Source of the DNA: Cyrtodaria siliqua
Lineage: Eukaryota; Mollusca; Bivalvia; Adapedonta; Hiatellidae
DNA length: 64,000 nucleotides
Assembly: GCA_037043455.1 (NCBI GenBank)
Contig: JAWPHD010011185.1
Location: forward strand, 22,261 to 86,260
Direction: 5' to 3'
Shown here: positions 10,436 through 21,465 of the stretch, piece by piece
Numbering within the stretch: the stretch's first letter is position 1
How the letters are laid out: each line of letters begins with the position of its first letter
The notes under the pieces: generated by a model
What the model saw: the letters and a program-made list of their open reading frames with translations, nothing else
Told to the model about the DNA's origin: nothing
Database searches by the model: none
Program-made: the position numbers and the translations under genes

Positions 10436-10472
10436 ATTATGCGTTTCTTTTTCGTTTCAGTACTCATATTTG
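10436..10472. mobile_element. Solo terminus of element family E
   Basis: GCGTTTCTTTTTCGTTTCAG matches the terminal inverted repeat of the complete E copy at 54496-54962 and is followed by TA. The remainder of an E copy is not recognisable upstream. Confidence 0.5.
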
Positions 10473-10524
10473 TGTTTTACATATTTTGTCTATTAATGCT
10501 GTCTAGTTTAATAGAAAATATATT

Positions 10525-10812
10525 CTGATGGCATGTCCGATTGGGATAACAATACGTTAGAGTTTGGTTTGTTGCACCCTGGAACAGAGTACAAAACCCC
10601 AAGCAGCTATTTTGCCACTGGCCATTTCAAGACAGTACCGCTGTTGTGAACTCGTTGATGTTTTTCATGTCCCGTACTTTACCTCTCAGTAATTGTGTAT
10701 CCATGCAATTGTTATTTGTTCTGATTGCGTGTTTTCGGTTGACTGTGCATTGTCAATGCTACATTTTCTGCTTGATTATTGTATCTACTTATTTTAGTTT
10801 GAATGAAAATGT
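10525..10812 (-). repeat. Repeat family A, diverged copy
   Basis: Landmarks: GGGATAACAATACG, TTTGCCACTGGCCATTTCAAG, GGTTGACTGTG and TTGATTATTGTATCTACTT. Strongly diverged from other A copies, so probably an old insertion. Confidence 0.65.
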
Positions 10813-11478
10813 ATGACATGTGTAAAGTTTATCCATGTCTAAGGAAGTACTCATTGTAAACGACCGTACCTTTTTTAAGATACCCGTTTATCTTTATTCA
10901 ATTCCTCATTTAATGCTATATCGATTAAAAAAGTGAGTGATCCCTATTGTTTATGTCATTGAGATCATATATCGTGAAATTTATCTCCTTTGCAATGACA
11001 AATATATAACACAATGTATATTTAACTGAAATAAAACAGCATCTGAATTCGTACATCTTGTCCTAATGTTCTTGGTTTGTGACTCATTGACTACAAGCAG
11101 GTTATTTGTCGCCGTGGCATCGTTATATTGCAAAACATAAAATAAACATTAATGTCCCTCTTGAGTTATGACAACATTTCCTTCTTCATAAAATCAATCA
11201 ATACATGCATAATTGCGGTTTTCGAACAGGCAAACATTAATTCGCTACGCAGCCAGAATTAAAATGAAATAAAACCTCACCAAATTCCGCAACACGTCTA
11301 CAGGCTATAATATAACTTTACCAAAAGTTATGACTGCTTTGCATTCCCAGACTAATTTTGCTCCTAAAACATGCAACAATACCCTTTCACGACGCCCGTG
11401 GTATTTTGTATTAACATTTTGCAACATTTATTGAGTTATTTGTACTCCATAGCAGCAAGGTCTCATTTGCCGAAGAGA
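10813..11478. other. No gene recognised
   Basis: AT-rich; nothing identified. Confidence 0.45.
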
Positions 11479-12987
11479 CCCAGATAGCATGCTGACGTTG
11501 GATCGACGTTGCCAATAAGGCGTAACGGTGCGGTCGGACATTAGACGTTGTTGCGACGTCGATAAAACGCTGGCAATGAAGTTCGGCGTTATAAGATTAC
11601 GGTCTCACACACACGTTGGAACGACGTCTATACAACGTTCGAAAAGTTGTAAAAACCGACGAAATGCAACCAGCTAAAATGCTAACGTCGTACCAACGTT
11701 GGTCCAACGTCAGTTTTAACGTTAGGCTAACGTTGTACAACAACGTTGGCCCAGTGTAGTATTGTCAAGCATCCCCAACGATGTCACGACGGTTGCCTAC
11801 AACGTTGCCTACAACGTGGTGACATCGTTGGACCAACGTTGAGACATCGTTGTGCTAACGTTGGGACATCGTTTAAACGTTGTATAACAACGTAGGGTTA
11901 ACGTTGTAAAGCGACGTTGGCCCAACGAAATTTTGTCCAGTAACCCCAACGTTGTCTACAAACGTTGAACCAACGTAGAAACAACGTTGGGGCAACGTTT
12001 TACAACAACGTTTCAACGTTGGACCAATGTTGTTTAAACGTTGGTCCAACGTTGTAGACAACGTCGTTGGCCAACGTTGATGCGATGTCGAAAATAAGAC
12101 TTTGTCAAGCAGAACAAGTTCGATACATTTCCATCATGCAGCTCGAAGTGAATGGAACTGTCCATCCTTAGAAGTTGGACAACATTACGTCAATGCATAA
12201 GAAAGAAATTAAATTAAAATATAAAAATGTTGTATATAGGTCAAATATTCGACTTTTAAATACTGGAAAATATAACGTTGGGGCGACGTTGTTGTGCCAA
12301 CGTTGGCCAAACGTTGTTGTACAACGTTAATCCCACGTTGAAGCGTTGGCCCAATGTTGGTACAATAAGATTATTACTAGAGTAACGTGTTCTGGAAGTT
12401 TGTATCACCTTGAGTAGGTTAATGCCAGATCAAGGATCACACGAGAGGCGGAGAGGTGATACAAACTTCAAGAACACGTTACTCTAGTAATGATCCTTTT
12501 AATATATACCTCTTACACATCATTAACATAGACATATTTGCATTGCTATTGCATACACATTCAATAAAGCATATTAGTTATCGAGCAGCGGGAAAATGTA
12601 TGTAGTTTTAAGGTGTTGTTGTTCATTGGTCTGACCTACTTGTTTTGTTTGTATGATGTAACGTCGTCTTGACGTTCTCGCGCATAGTGGCGTAAAACTT
12701 GCTTGAATCATTGGAAAAACCGCTGTTCTATTTTTAGTTAGATAGTGATATTAATTCTATTATTAGTATCATAGTGATAACCTGTAGTGTGATACAGGTT
12801 GTTGTATTCCATTGTAAGAAAATGAAGGTACTATGTATATATTATTGATAGGTATATAATAAAACGATGTCTCATCGTTGGGGCAGCTGGATAAACTTGC
12901 GTTGGGCCGACGTCGATATACAACGTTGGACCAACGTTGAAGCTGACGTCGATCCAACGTTGGTACAACGTTAGCATGCTAGCTGGG
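11479..12987. mobile_element. 1.5-kb element packed with AACGTTGG-like words
   Basis: The left end CCCAGATAGCATGCTGACGT and the inverted right end (CCCAGCTAGCATGCTAACGT on minus) match, marking about 1509 bp with short terminal inverted repeats. Both subterminal regions (11490-12090, 12270-12365, 12870-12975) contain dozens of palindromic CAACGTTG/CCAACGTTGG words spaced about 15-25 bp apart. The middle is ordinary AT-rich DNA with a nested MITE. No transposase is visible, so it is non-autonomous. No obvious target duplication is seen. The 62-codon frame at 11873-12061 is a by-product of the motif array. Confidence 0.7.
12373..12491. mobile_element. Fold-back MITE nested in the AACGTTGG element
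   Basis: 38-bp inverted arms (12373-12410 and 12453-12491) begin ATTACTAGAGTAACGTGTTC and differ at about one position. The 42-bp centre is unrelated. Its position inside the larger element shows it inserted later. Confidence 0.75.
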
Positions 12988-13424
12988 GAAGTGTTAATGC
13001 ATTGGCAAATGCTGTGGCTAATTTCATTGCAATAGAGATGGTAGTGTTATTGTAACCATGTTTACATGTAACATACATTCATAATGTGAATCAAATAGCA
13101 AGTAACTAAAACTTCAATGCACATTAACCAAAGCAACTCTTTTTTGGTCATGTCAAAAATAATAATATTAACTACATTTATATAATAATGTATTCAGTAA
13201 ATATCACGAATGAATAAGATATTGTGCATAATTTAGCAATAGATGGGAGTATTAAATATTTGAAGACATGAAAGAAAATTCTAATATTTAAGTACGCATC
13301 GAGAAGATTAACATCGACAAACATAGTCCTCATTTCACAGCACCCACACGAAATCGTAAGACCGCTCTGCACCACAAACAAATAGCACACTAAATATACA
13401 GTGAAAAAGTCAAAATGCAGCACA

Positions 13425-13715
13425 GCGAGTGCTAAAGACAGGGTTACCGACTTGGAACGATCAGTAGGTAATAAGGCCTACTGGTTAGTTTAAATTGATT
13501 TCATGTGTACACAACCTCTCTATTATCCTGTTTTCGGCGCTCAGATTGACAATACAGTGTAAGCAAATCTCCAACAATAAAGTACAAATCCAGAGAAATA
13601 AGGAAACGTTACACGAATATATTACTGTAAAGCTATATAACACATATACTTATAAACACCTCAGGATGTATTCAGAAGCCGCACTCATACAAAGGGAGAG
13701 AATATAGGGCTAGAC
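13425..13715 (+). repeat. Repeat family B, partial copy
   Basis: Contains AAAGACAGGGTTACCGACTT, GGAACGATCAGTAGG, the hairpin partner GGCCTACTGG and the closing-stem partner ATCCTGTTTTC. The right part (CAATAAAGTACAAATCCAG, CTCAGGATGTATTCAGAA) follows. The 5' head is missing. Confidence 0.75.
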
Positions 13716-14411
13716 TGAACTAGCATTCGCCTATCATCATATTCAATAGCTTCTTTGTTTCGAGTGCATCGGCAGCACGGCAAACGTCTGAAACACAATT
13801 CAAGTGAAGGTACATGAGCTCGTAAGCTCAGTTACATGAACTAGAGGTTCTAAAAGAACATCTTCAGTATTTCAAAGGCAACTAGAAATTAATTCTTAAA
13901 GGCTATATGGTGGCAACGCGACACATGTGTAAACAATATTGTTCCTAATTATTACCAACTGAACATGTTCTCTTCGTAAGTTACACCATTCAGCGAGTTA
14001 TGCTATCATCAAAATATCATCATAGGGCATGCATAAAAATACATACAAAAGGATGACCCAGTACCTTCAAATACACCATTCACAAATGTAGGCCTGCTGG
14101 AATATCATTGAGAAAATGGCATAAGTCGGGTGCTATTTACTTTCGACGCAAATTCATAGTTTAAAGTATGTGATACATGTATTGAAAGCAGTACCCGTGA
14201 GTCTTTGTTAATGTATCAAAATAATGGGAAAACCACAACAAAAAACAAAAGCAACATTGCTTGTTCGATTTCCTGAATGGAAATATTAATATTATTTAAT
14301 ATCCTACTATAATTGTAATTAGAAAAAGTATCGTTTCTTTAGTTTAGAAATGTAATATACGGTCGATTTTTTGTTTGGACACACCCTTTATCTTATACTT
14401 GTAAACGTAGA
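13716..14411. other. No gene recognised
   Basis: No repeat or coding signal identified. Confidence 0.4.
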
Positions 14412-14460
14412 TATAAAAGTCGAAAAAGAAATGAAACATTCAAGGACCACAGTCTACTAA
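14412..14460 (+). repeat. Repeat family A, terminal fragment
   Basis: ATATAAAAGTCGAAAAAGAA followed by CATTCAAGGACCACAGTC matches only the A terminus. Confidence 0.5.
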
Positions 14461-15040
14461 GACTGGATCTATAATTGTCATACGACCCCTGTGGCATATT
14501 TTGATAAATCTTCGCACTTTGCAGATAATTAATGGCGTTTACATGATATACAAATCAGTTCCCAAGAGATGTACAAATCAGATATATGTATAGAAAACGA
14601 GACCTTTCTAGAGAAATTCGAAACGGAAATTTGAATTATATTACTATCTTCCAAATAAGGTCAATACGTGAAATAAGTTTTGAAAATCGTTGTGAAAATT
14701 GTCGAGGCTTCAGTAAATAAAGTATATAACATTTTGAATATCATTGCTTTTATTGAGAATGCATGGTCAGCCCAGTTTGTTAACTGTCATGATATCAATC
14801 GTGCAAACTCGGCCAAACCCGTCATTCTTCGGTAATCATGCCTCATGTGTATTTCGACGAATCGGTATGTTCACAATCTTGACATGTTGCTAGTCGTAAG
14901 GCAACTGGAAAGATAAGAGTGTTCTGTCGCTTTATAACAATATCGCCGTTTTTATTAAGCGTGTTGATGTATGCTTTTATTTGCATGTTCGTTAGTTGCA
15001 ATATTGAAAACGGTTTTATTATTGCTTTTATGTAACTAAA

Positions 15041-15361
15041 CTATAAATGGAGCAATCGGGTAAATGGCATTGCAAAACTTTGATGATAACTGTGACTTTG
15101 AATGAAAATTCCTTTTGGCGGGAATTTAAGGCGCGCCATTCTAGTATGACGCAACCAATATAAACCTTCCTGATACATGCGAGATACATTGTATGCTTTA
15201 AAGAAGTGATCGAGATGCTGCAAATGCCAAGATATTAGGCGTTTTTGTATTGACATACGTCTAAAAAAACACCATTCATATGACTTTAGACATTTATACG
15301 CTATACCATTGCCCATATTGTCTGAAGTCGTGAAGGCAAGCGCTCCTTTAATAGAACACAT
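15041..15361 (-). CDS. Hypothetical 106-codon open frame, unrecognised
   Basis: An ATG-to-stop frame outside the recognised repeats, rich in aromatic and basic residues, with YQEGLYWLRHTRMARLKFPP as its most structured-looking stretch. I recognise no domain, signal peptide or membrane segment. Local base composition is slightly richer in GC than its surroundings. It could be an exon, a decayed repeat ORF or chance; nothing in the context supports expression. Confidence 0.12.
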   Translation of the reverse strand: MCSIKGALAFTTSDNMGNGIAYKCLKSYEWCFFRRMSIQKRLISWHLQHLDHFFKAYNVSRMYQEGLYWLRHTRMARLKFPPKGIFIQSHSYHQSFAMPFTRLLHL

Positions 15362-15584
15362 TGTTCATCACAAAATATGATAAATAAAACACGTTAACTC
15401 GAAATATATGAAGAAATCATCCGGATTGGAAATACGTTATATAATAAGACATGTTTTCCAGTAGAAGATGTTCACTATTTTTTTTCTCGAAAAAGACAGT
15501 AAAAAGGAAAAATCCATTGTTTATGTTGTTGAAAATGACAGCGCTATCTGCATACAGTTACGATACGCACTACTCGAATATAGA

Positions 15585-16105
15585 TATAAAAATCGAACAG
15601 GAAAATCAGTATTCAAGGACGACAGTCAATCACAAACACACACAGAAACAAAGAACAAATTTAAAAATGAATAAAAGGCCAAATAAGACATCACAAACAC
15701 CAAAGGTTTGACAATAGTGCTACCGCCTTGGAACGGTCAGTAGCAAATAAGGCCACTGGGGGGTTAAACCAGGTTCTAGGGTGCCCCAAATCTCACATTT
15801 ACCCTACTGTCAACCCAATAAAACGGGACAGTGTAAATAAAGAAATCCCCGCCATGAACTATTCTCTAACCACAAAGGCAATATAAGTAAAACACAAAGA
15901 TGCTCGTGTATATATAAATACAAAAAAACACAATAGCCTTGAAAGCCACAAAGAATGTACTCAATGAATTGGCAGAAGCCAGAGCAACAAGAGAATAAAC
16001 CATTGAGGGCACGACAAGACAAGACAGCAGACAAACATACATAGTGTAAACAAAGAAATCCCCGCCATGAAACTATTCTCTAACCAACAAGGCGGCATCG
16101 AAGTA
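15585..16105 (+). repeat. Repeat family A, nearly complete copy
   Basis: Runs from ATATAAAAATCGAACAGG through TTGACAATAGTGCTACC, TTGGAACGGTCAGTAGC and CCCTACTGTCAACCC to GGCAGAAGCCAGAGCAAC and CAGCAGACAAACAT. The last 60 bases (16043-16100) repeat the GTGTAAACAAAGAAATCCCC segment, so a second fragment is fused on. The 74-codon minus frame here recurs in other A copies only where indels allow, so it is not a conserved protein. Confidence 0.85.
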
Positions 16106-17032
16106 CATAAAGCCAATCTGATGAACATGATACACTACTACAAACACAGTCACGTCTAAATTGAGGAATGCGAATTAAGTACGGCGTTTATGGCTGTTGG
16201 TTACTATTTGTTTTTCATAAATTCACCTATTACATTTCATGAATATTCAGCAACTAAATAAACATTGCTTCAAACAGGGTTCGTTATAAGAGTTGTCTTG
16301 ATTCAAGTGTGTAATTTATTGTCTTACTAACTTGAGGCTCACATTATTGCTTTCAACATTATACACATTTTATAACAAATATCAATATTGTAAATTAATA
16401 GCATAAGTAATGCAATATCACAAATAGATATGCATGAATTGTGTTTCCTTCAATTTAATTTCGTCAAAGAAGGTAAAGAAGTTTCTTCTCTATTCCTCAT
16501 CCATACATGTTTTTATTGATAAAACATAGGCTGTTTTGTCCCCACGCTAAACGTCTGTCAATCGTGAAGTCTCGTTTGGTAAAAGGCTGCACTGAGTCTC
16601 TATTACGCATGTTGTGTTACGATACGGACACGGAAACATTTTTTTATCCCCAACCCAAAAGTTCAATACTTTGATGCCTTCTATAACCCATATCTGTATC
16701 CATAACGCGTCTTCCCTGACCCCAAGCCTACTTTATGGTGATCTTTTTGAAGTCGCTAGTATATCACACGTTTTATATGCACGTCTCTTGAAGTGGTAGA
16801 CTCTATAAAAGTAGCGGACAACGTTTGGGTGTAAGAAGCTAAATAGATGAAATTACAAACACTTACATTCTCTTGATAACATTTTTTGACAACGATATAA
16901 CTTACATATCCATTAAACATACGTCAAATGCGATTACACATATTAATTTAGAAAGTTGATAATGTCCCTGATCATGTCTTGTTCAAACTTCAGAAACTGT
17001 GTATATAATTATTGAAAAATGTGTAGATTTAC
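16106..17032. other. No gene recognised
   Basis: AT-rich DNA; no feature identified. Confidence 0.4.
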
Positions 17033-17124
17033 GAGTTGACCATGTTTGCACTAATTGGTATGGAGTTGACCCATGTTTGCACTAATTGGTATGGAGTTGA
17101 CCCATGTTTGCACTAATTGGTATG
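17033..17124. repeat. 3 x 31-bp tandem repeat
   Basis: Three units beginning GAGTTGACCCATGTTTGC and ending AATTGGTATG; the first lacks one C, the others are identical. Confidence 0.9.
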
Positions 17125-17849
17125 TAAAGAAACTTTAATTTAGTTTAAAAGTTTATACTTTATATAGTTATGCTTCTGTTAAGAAGACGGAACTCAGTAG
17201 ATGCTGGTGTCGGTGTTTGATAGTCGTTGACTGTTAGCTTAAACTAGCATTTGATTAAAATATTAATTTATTATGTTTGTTTTACTATTTCTCAATGCGT
17301 AATATAAACAAATTGAAGTTTGTTCAGCAACCTATTTTAGGACGGTTACAACGGTTTGCATTCCAATCCATGTCCATATGATAACTCAGAAAAAAGTTTT
17401 TTTTAACTATCAGATAGAATAGTAATAACTTTTTTAATACAACAAACTTAGACAATTAGTGGTGTCATAATGATGCCGATTATGCTTAAACGGAACAGTT
17501 TAGTTGAACGAAAACGAAAGGAGAAACCGAACAAAGGCTTTGTAAATGTCTCAGCAGATAATGCATGGTTTGTGTGTCACATCTACTGATAAAAGTAATT
17601 GAAAGTAAATGGTAACTATACGGCATGTACGCTTTATCGTTCCGAGCACGTTAACATAATGGCATCTGTTGTAATCTAGAAAACATGCATTTGCACAGGC
17701 ATATCAGACGAATACAAGGTACTGAGTCGTAATTGTCTGCTTTCTTTTCTCAGTGGAGCTATTAAGAAGGAACCGGATAAGAGATATGATACATACGTTA
17801 ATACATATGACCGTTATGAGCATCTTTGAAAACGGTCTTTATTTACCCT
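17125..17849. other. No gene recognised
   Basis: No repeat or coding signal identified. Confidence 0.4.
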
Positions 17850-18102
17850 GTCACGTTTATTGGGATGACAATAGGGTAAGAGTGAGATTTGGTGCACCCT
17901 AGAACCCAGCGGCCTTTTTTGCCACTGACCATTCCAAGGCGTTAGCCCTATTGTCAACCCATTTGTGTTTATTGGGTCATATCTTGCTCTTTATTCATCG
18001 TTAAAGTTGTTCTTTGTTTCTGTGTGTTTGTAGATGACTGTCGTCCTTGAATGCTACTTTTCCTGTTCGATTTTATATTTACTTTTGTTGTGTTTATTTA
18101 AT
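17850..18102 (-). repeat. Repeat family A, partial copy
   Basis: The closing stem is clear: GGGATGACAATAGGG at the left pairs with CCCTATTGTCAACCC about 100 bases on. CCACTGACCATTCCAAGG and the TTCCTGTTCGATTTTATATT end are present. The first half of the consensus is missing. Confidence 0.8.
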
Positions 18103-18151
18103 TTGTTAAGAAAAATATGCACTTTTGGTCGAAAGAGGTTGAGAATAATCC

Positions 18152-18216
18152 ATGATCACATAAACACACATGAACACACGTGAACACACATGAACGCACA
18201 TGAACACACGTGAACG
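18152..18216. repeat. 10-bp tandem repeat (TGAACACACR)n
   Basis: Six to seven imperfect decamers alternating ACACACATGA and ACACACGTGA. Confidence 0.85.
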
Positions 18217-18361
18217 TGTTTTGTCAACTGTGTAAACTAATACATACAATAAATGACGTCACGTAATAAACATTTATTTTATTATAACACCCGGGTGAAC
18301 ATGCAGTCGCTTAGTAGTCCTTTAAGGGTTGCACCACTGGTTGAGCGCGCTTTGTCTACAT

Positions 18362-18394
18362 CCGTCCATATATCCTCCGTCCGTCCGTCCGTCC
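18362..18394. repeat. Short (CCGT)n microsatellite
   Basis: Four consecutive CCGT units follow two interrupted ones. They extend the minus-strand open frame at 18282-18509 with a WTDGRTED-like stretch, a common by-product of such simple repeats. Confidence 0.7.
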
Positions 18395-18931
18395 AGTTTA
18401 TGTTTCTTCGGATCTTAATAAAAATGTAACCTGCATCAAATTCAAGATTTCTATCACGGCTACAAACAGACAAAATGCTAGCTACTCCTCTAAAACAAAA
18501 CAAAAACATTACATGTTACTTCGTTGTCCTTAAATACACGAGGCTGCCGAAATGACCGCCAGTTGCATTCTTTCTTTGCTTACATGAATACCATAAGAAA
18601 TACAACAGTCATATCTCTCTTCTTATCTTAATGAAACCTCAGGGAAGCATTCACTATGATGCCTTACTTGCCTTTTAGTATATGTATTATCAAAACCTGT
18701 ATTAATTGTGCTGGGTTATGCATAGATGAGATATATACTCGTCTTGGTGTGATTACTAAGGCAGTACTAAATGGCGTGGTTGTCATAGATAATTACACCA
18801 ATTAAATGTTTCTAAGACTAATCGGAGGAAATATATAATTTTCTTGCTAATTGGCAACGGTGTTGTACAGTACGTACAGTCGTACCAATAAGACCTATAT
18901 ATGCGTTCTTGTTTCTGTTTTACACAATGAA

Positions 18932-19251
18932 TTGAATTGAATGTTGTTTAACGGCTCATCAACACAGTATAGGTTATTTAGAGCCGCCCCAGAGAGAGGG
19001 GAAGGATACATAGGAATCCGGGAACCTGCCCTACTCTTATTATCGAATAGATTCCTATGGTTCTTTAACGTGCTCGGAGGATAGACCGATACACGGGACC
19101 GCCCGGTTGACGTCCCCATCCGACGGACGAGGCTATGGTAAAGTGTCTTGCCGAAGAACACACCGACGGAACTCAGTGGCACCACGGAGGATTGAACCCG
19201 GGGCCTCCGGTTACAAATCCGCCGCGCTACCGACTGCGCCACGCCAGCCCC
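18932..19251 (-). mobile_element. Complete tRNA-derived SINE with 13-bp target duplication
   Basis: The minus strand starts with a tRNA-like head: A box TGGCGCAGTCGGTAGCG, a loop with TTTGTAA, and B box GGTTCAATCC. The body carries GGCAAGACACTTTACC and CACGTTAAAGAACC, conserved words of SINEs shared across marine invertebrates. The tail reads GTTAAACAACATTCAATTCA. TTTACACAATGAA flanks both ends (18919-18931 and 19252-19264), a target-primed insertion hallmark. It is intact and so relatively young. The 121-codon frame across it is not a gene. Confidence 0.9.
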
Positions 19252-19287
19252 TTTACACAATGAAGGCCAAATTGAAGCATGTTAATA

Positions 19288-19610
19288 CAAATTGAACAGG
19301 AAAAGCAGCATTCAAGGACGACAGTCAACCACAAACACACACAGAAACAAAGAACAAATTTAAAGATGAATAAAAGGCCAAATAACACATCACAGCAACA
19401 CAAGGGTTGACAATAGGGCTAGCCCCTTGGAACGGTCAGTGACAAAACAGGCCGCTTAGGGTTTAAACCATGTTCTAGGGTGTACCAAACCTCACACGTA
19501 CCCTACTGTCAACCCAATAAAACGAGACATTGTAAATAAATAAATCCCCGCCATGAACTATTCTCTAACCAACAAGGCAGCATTAATAGGCAATATAAGT
19601 AAAACCTGTG
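19288..19610 (+). repeat. Repeat family A, copy with intact core
   Basis: The closing stem GGGTTGACAATAGGG (19404-19418) pairs with CCCTACTGTCAACCC (19501-19515). Between them lie CTTGGAACGGTCAGT and GGTTTAAACC. Ends after GGCAGCATTAATAGGCAATA, so the far third of the consensus is absent. Confidence 0.85.
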
Positions 19611-19789
19611 TGCTAAACAATCATTAGCCTGTAAACAATCTATTGAATGTAGAGTTTTACCTACCTTTCAATACAATTAGACTTTTTTTTTTACTTATGT
19701 ACGTTATATTATTAAAACTCAGATTATGTCAATATTTGTTTAAAAGTACAATCACTATTTTATTTATTTCGTGTTCAATGCGCTGTCCT

Positions 19790-20010
19790 GTTTTAATGGG
19801 ATGACAGTAGGGTAAGTGTGAGGTTTGGTGCACCCTAGAACCGGTTTAAACCCCCAGTGGCCTACTTTGCCACTGATTATTGTCAACCCTTTTGTGTTTG
19901 TGATGTCGTTTGTATTTATTATTACCTTTGCCTTCTTGTTTGTTTGTTTCTGTGTTTTACTGTCCTCCTTGAATGCTACTTTCCCTGTCCGATCTTTGTA
20001 TATTCTTTGT
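19790..20010 (-). repeat. Repeat family A, copy with core deletion
   Basis: Opposite orientation to the copy 180 bases upstream. GGGATGACAGTAGGG and CAGTGGCC...GCCACTG are present, but the segment with the GGAACGGT motif is deleted (CCACTGATTATTGTCAACCC). Frames on both strands are incidental. Confidence 0.8.
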
Positions 20011-20445
20011 ATTAAGTTGATTAGTTTGCGCATGTACGTTTTGTTATAACAACGAATTCTTAAAATTGTGTTATGGCCTATACAGACGCCTACGGTGAGT
20101 TACATTGTGCATGTCAATACAGTGAACTGATTTGACTGGATAACATTTACAAAGTGAGGGCAAATAACATGTATGTGTTAAAAAGTAGCTGCTTAAAAGC
20201 AACATGATTTTTATTGATGAATCAAAACAAAACAAACACAAATAATTGTCTTAACATTGTAAGAATTTTACTTCATTCTACATAGTACTAGTTATTATAG
20301 TCACAACGCTGTTTGTGTTATATACACCAACAATACAGTGTGCCTCGTCATTATCTTTATCACACTGACTGAAATTGCTTACTCTGAACAGGAATGGTAA
20401 AATCTGAACTTTGTGAAAACAATGACATTGTCACTACTAATAAAT

Positions 20446-20830
20446 CTGAAAATGGGGATCACTTGGAAGCAACAAACACAAACAAAAGAATAAAGTAGAA
20501 ACTCGGTTTTACTGAGTCTGTTCATGAGATAATATAATGTCCAACACCTCCCTAGCACCAATTTAAACTGTTATCTATTTTAAAGCCACACATATTGGGC
20601 ATGATGATCCCAAAGGAGAAGTAAGTAATAACACTACTGATTTATAGTCGGTGCGACTTTTTACAGCCGCCACACACCACTAAACAAACGTTAGTGTGAA
20701 AGTCAATAAATACTGAAAATGGGATCCCGTGGAAGCAACAAACACAAACAAGAGAGTAATATAGCAGACTCGGTTGTTTTGAGTCTGTTTATGAGAGATG
20801 ATATAATTTGCAAACCTCTCATGTCCGCTA
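20446..20830 (+). repeat. Repeat family C, partial tandem dimer
   Basis: Two starts of CTGAAAATGGG...GGAAGCAACAAACACAAAC, at about 20446 and 20707, give a period of about 261 bases. The second unit stops after the GAGAGAT...ACCTCTC stem. The hairpin CAGACTC (20765-20771) / GAGTCTG (20781-20787) is intact in the second unit. Confidence 0.8.
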
Positions 20831-20947
20831 GCATACACCAAATACAGTTCAGCTCTTCTTATCCAATATTCACAGATGTTATTATGTCGACTACTTTGAA
20901 ACTTCGGATGCGATTTTTCTAATATTTTACACGAATGTTACTTTTAA

Positions 20948-21465
20948 AAATGAGTTATAGGGTCTTATAGAAGCCACAGCGTCCAAACGCAATGTCATCG
21001 TAGGTCCGCACGGTACTGCAAACAAGGAACAATATTAAATTAATTATAAATGAAAAATACAAAATACAACAAGAAAGACAGGCTTACCCACTTGGAATGT
21101 CAGTCGGTAATAAGGCCTACAGGTTAGCTTGAATCGACTTTATGTGTACACAATCTTCGCTATAATCGTGTTTTCATCGCCCAAATAGACAAGACAGTGT
21201 ACTAAACAAAACTGCATCCAATCAATCAAAAGGAATTCTCTAACGATAAAGTCCACATCCAGAGAAACCAACAAAAGAAACACTAATATGATATAAAAAA
21301 CATGATAAAATACAAAATAAGAAATATCTCAGGATGTATCCAGAATTGTACTGAACAACCACAGCAGTTGCAGCCAAAGAGAAAACCAATGTAGGGTACG
21401 ACCAGAAAACCTGAGGGACAAAAGCTCTTGCACCTACCTCCCTTGGTCTAAAGTCTAGTTGTCCA
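20948..21465 (+). repeat. Repeat family B, full-length but diverged
   Basis: Starts GAGTTATAGGGTCTTATAGA, includes GACAGGCTTACCCACTTGGA and GGTAATAAGGCCTAC, and ends CCAGAAAACCTGAGGGAC with CTACCTCCCTT. The closing stem is weakened here. Confidence 0.85.

Noticed and set aside
11873..12061. 62-codon protein
   Set aside because: By-product of the repeated AACGTTGG words.
15810..16034. Conserved small protein in family A (peptides like NGLFSCCSGFCQ in several copies)
   Set aside because: The same DNA yields similar peptides, but frames are broken by indels at different places; no consistent start or stop.
18895..19260. 121-codon minus-strand gene
   Set aside because: It is the translated tRNA-derived SINE, including its target duplications.
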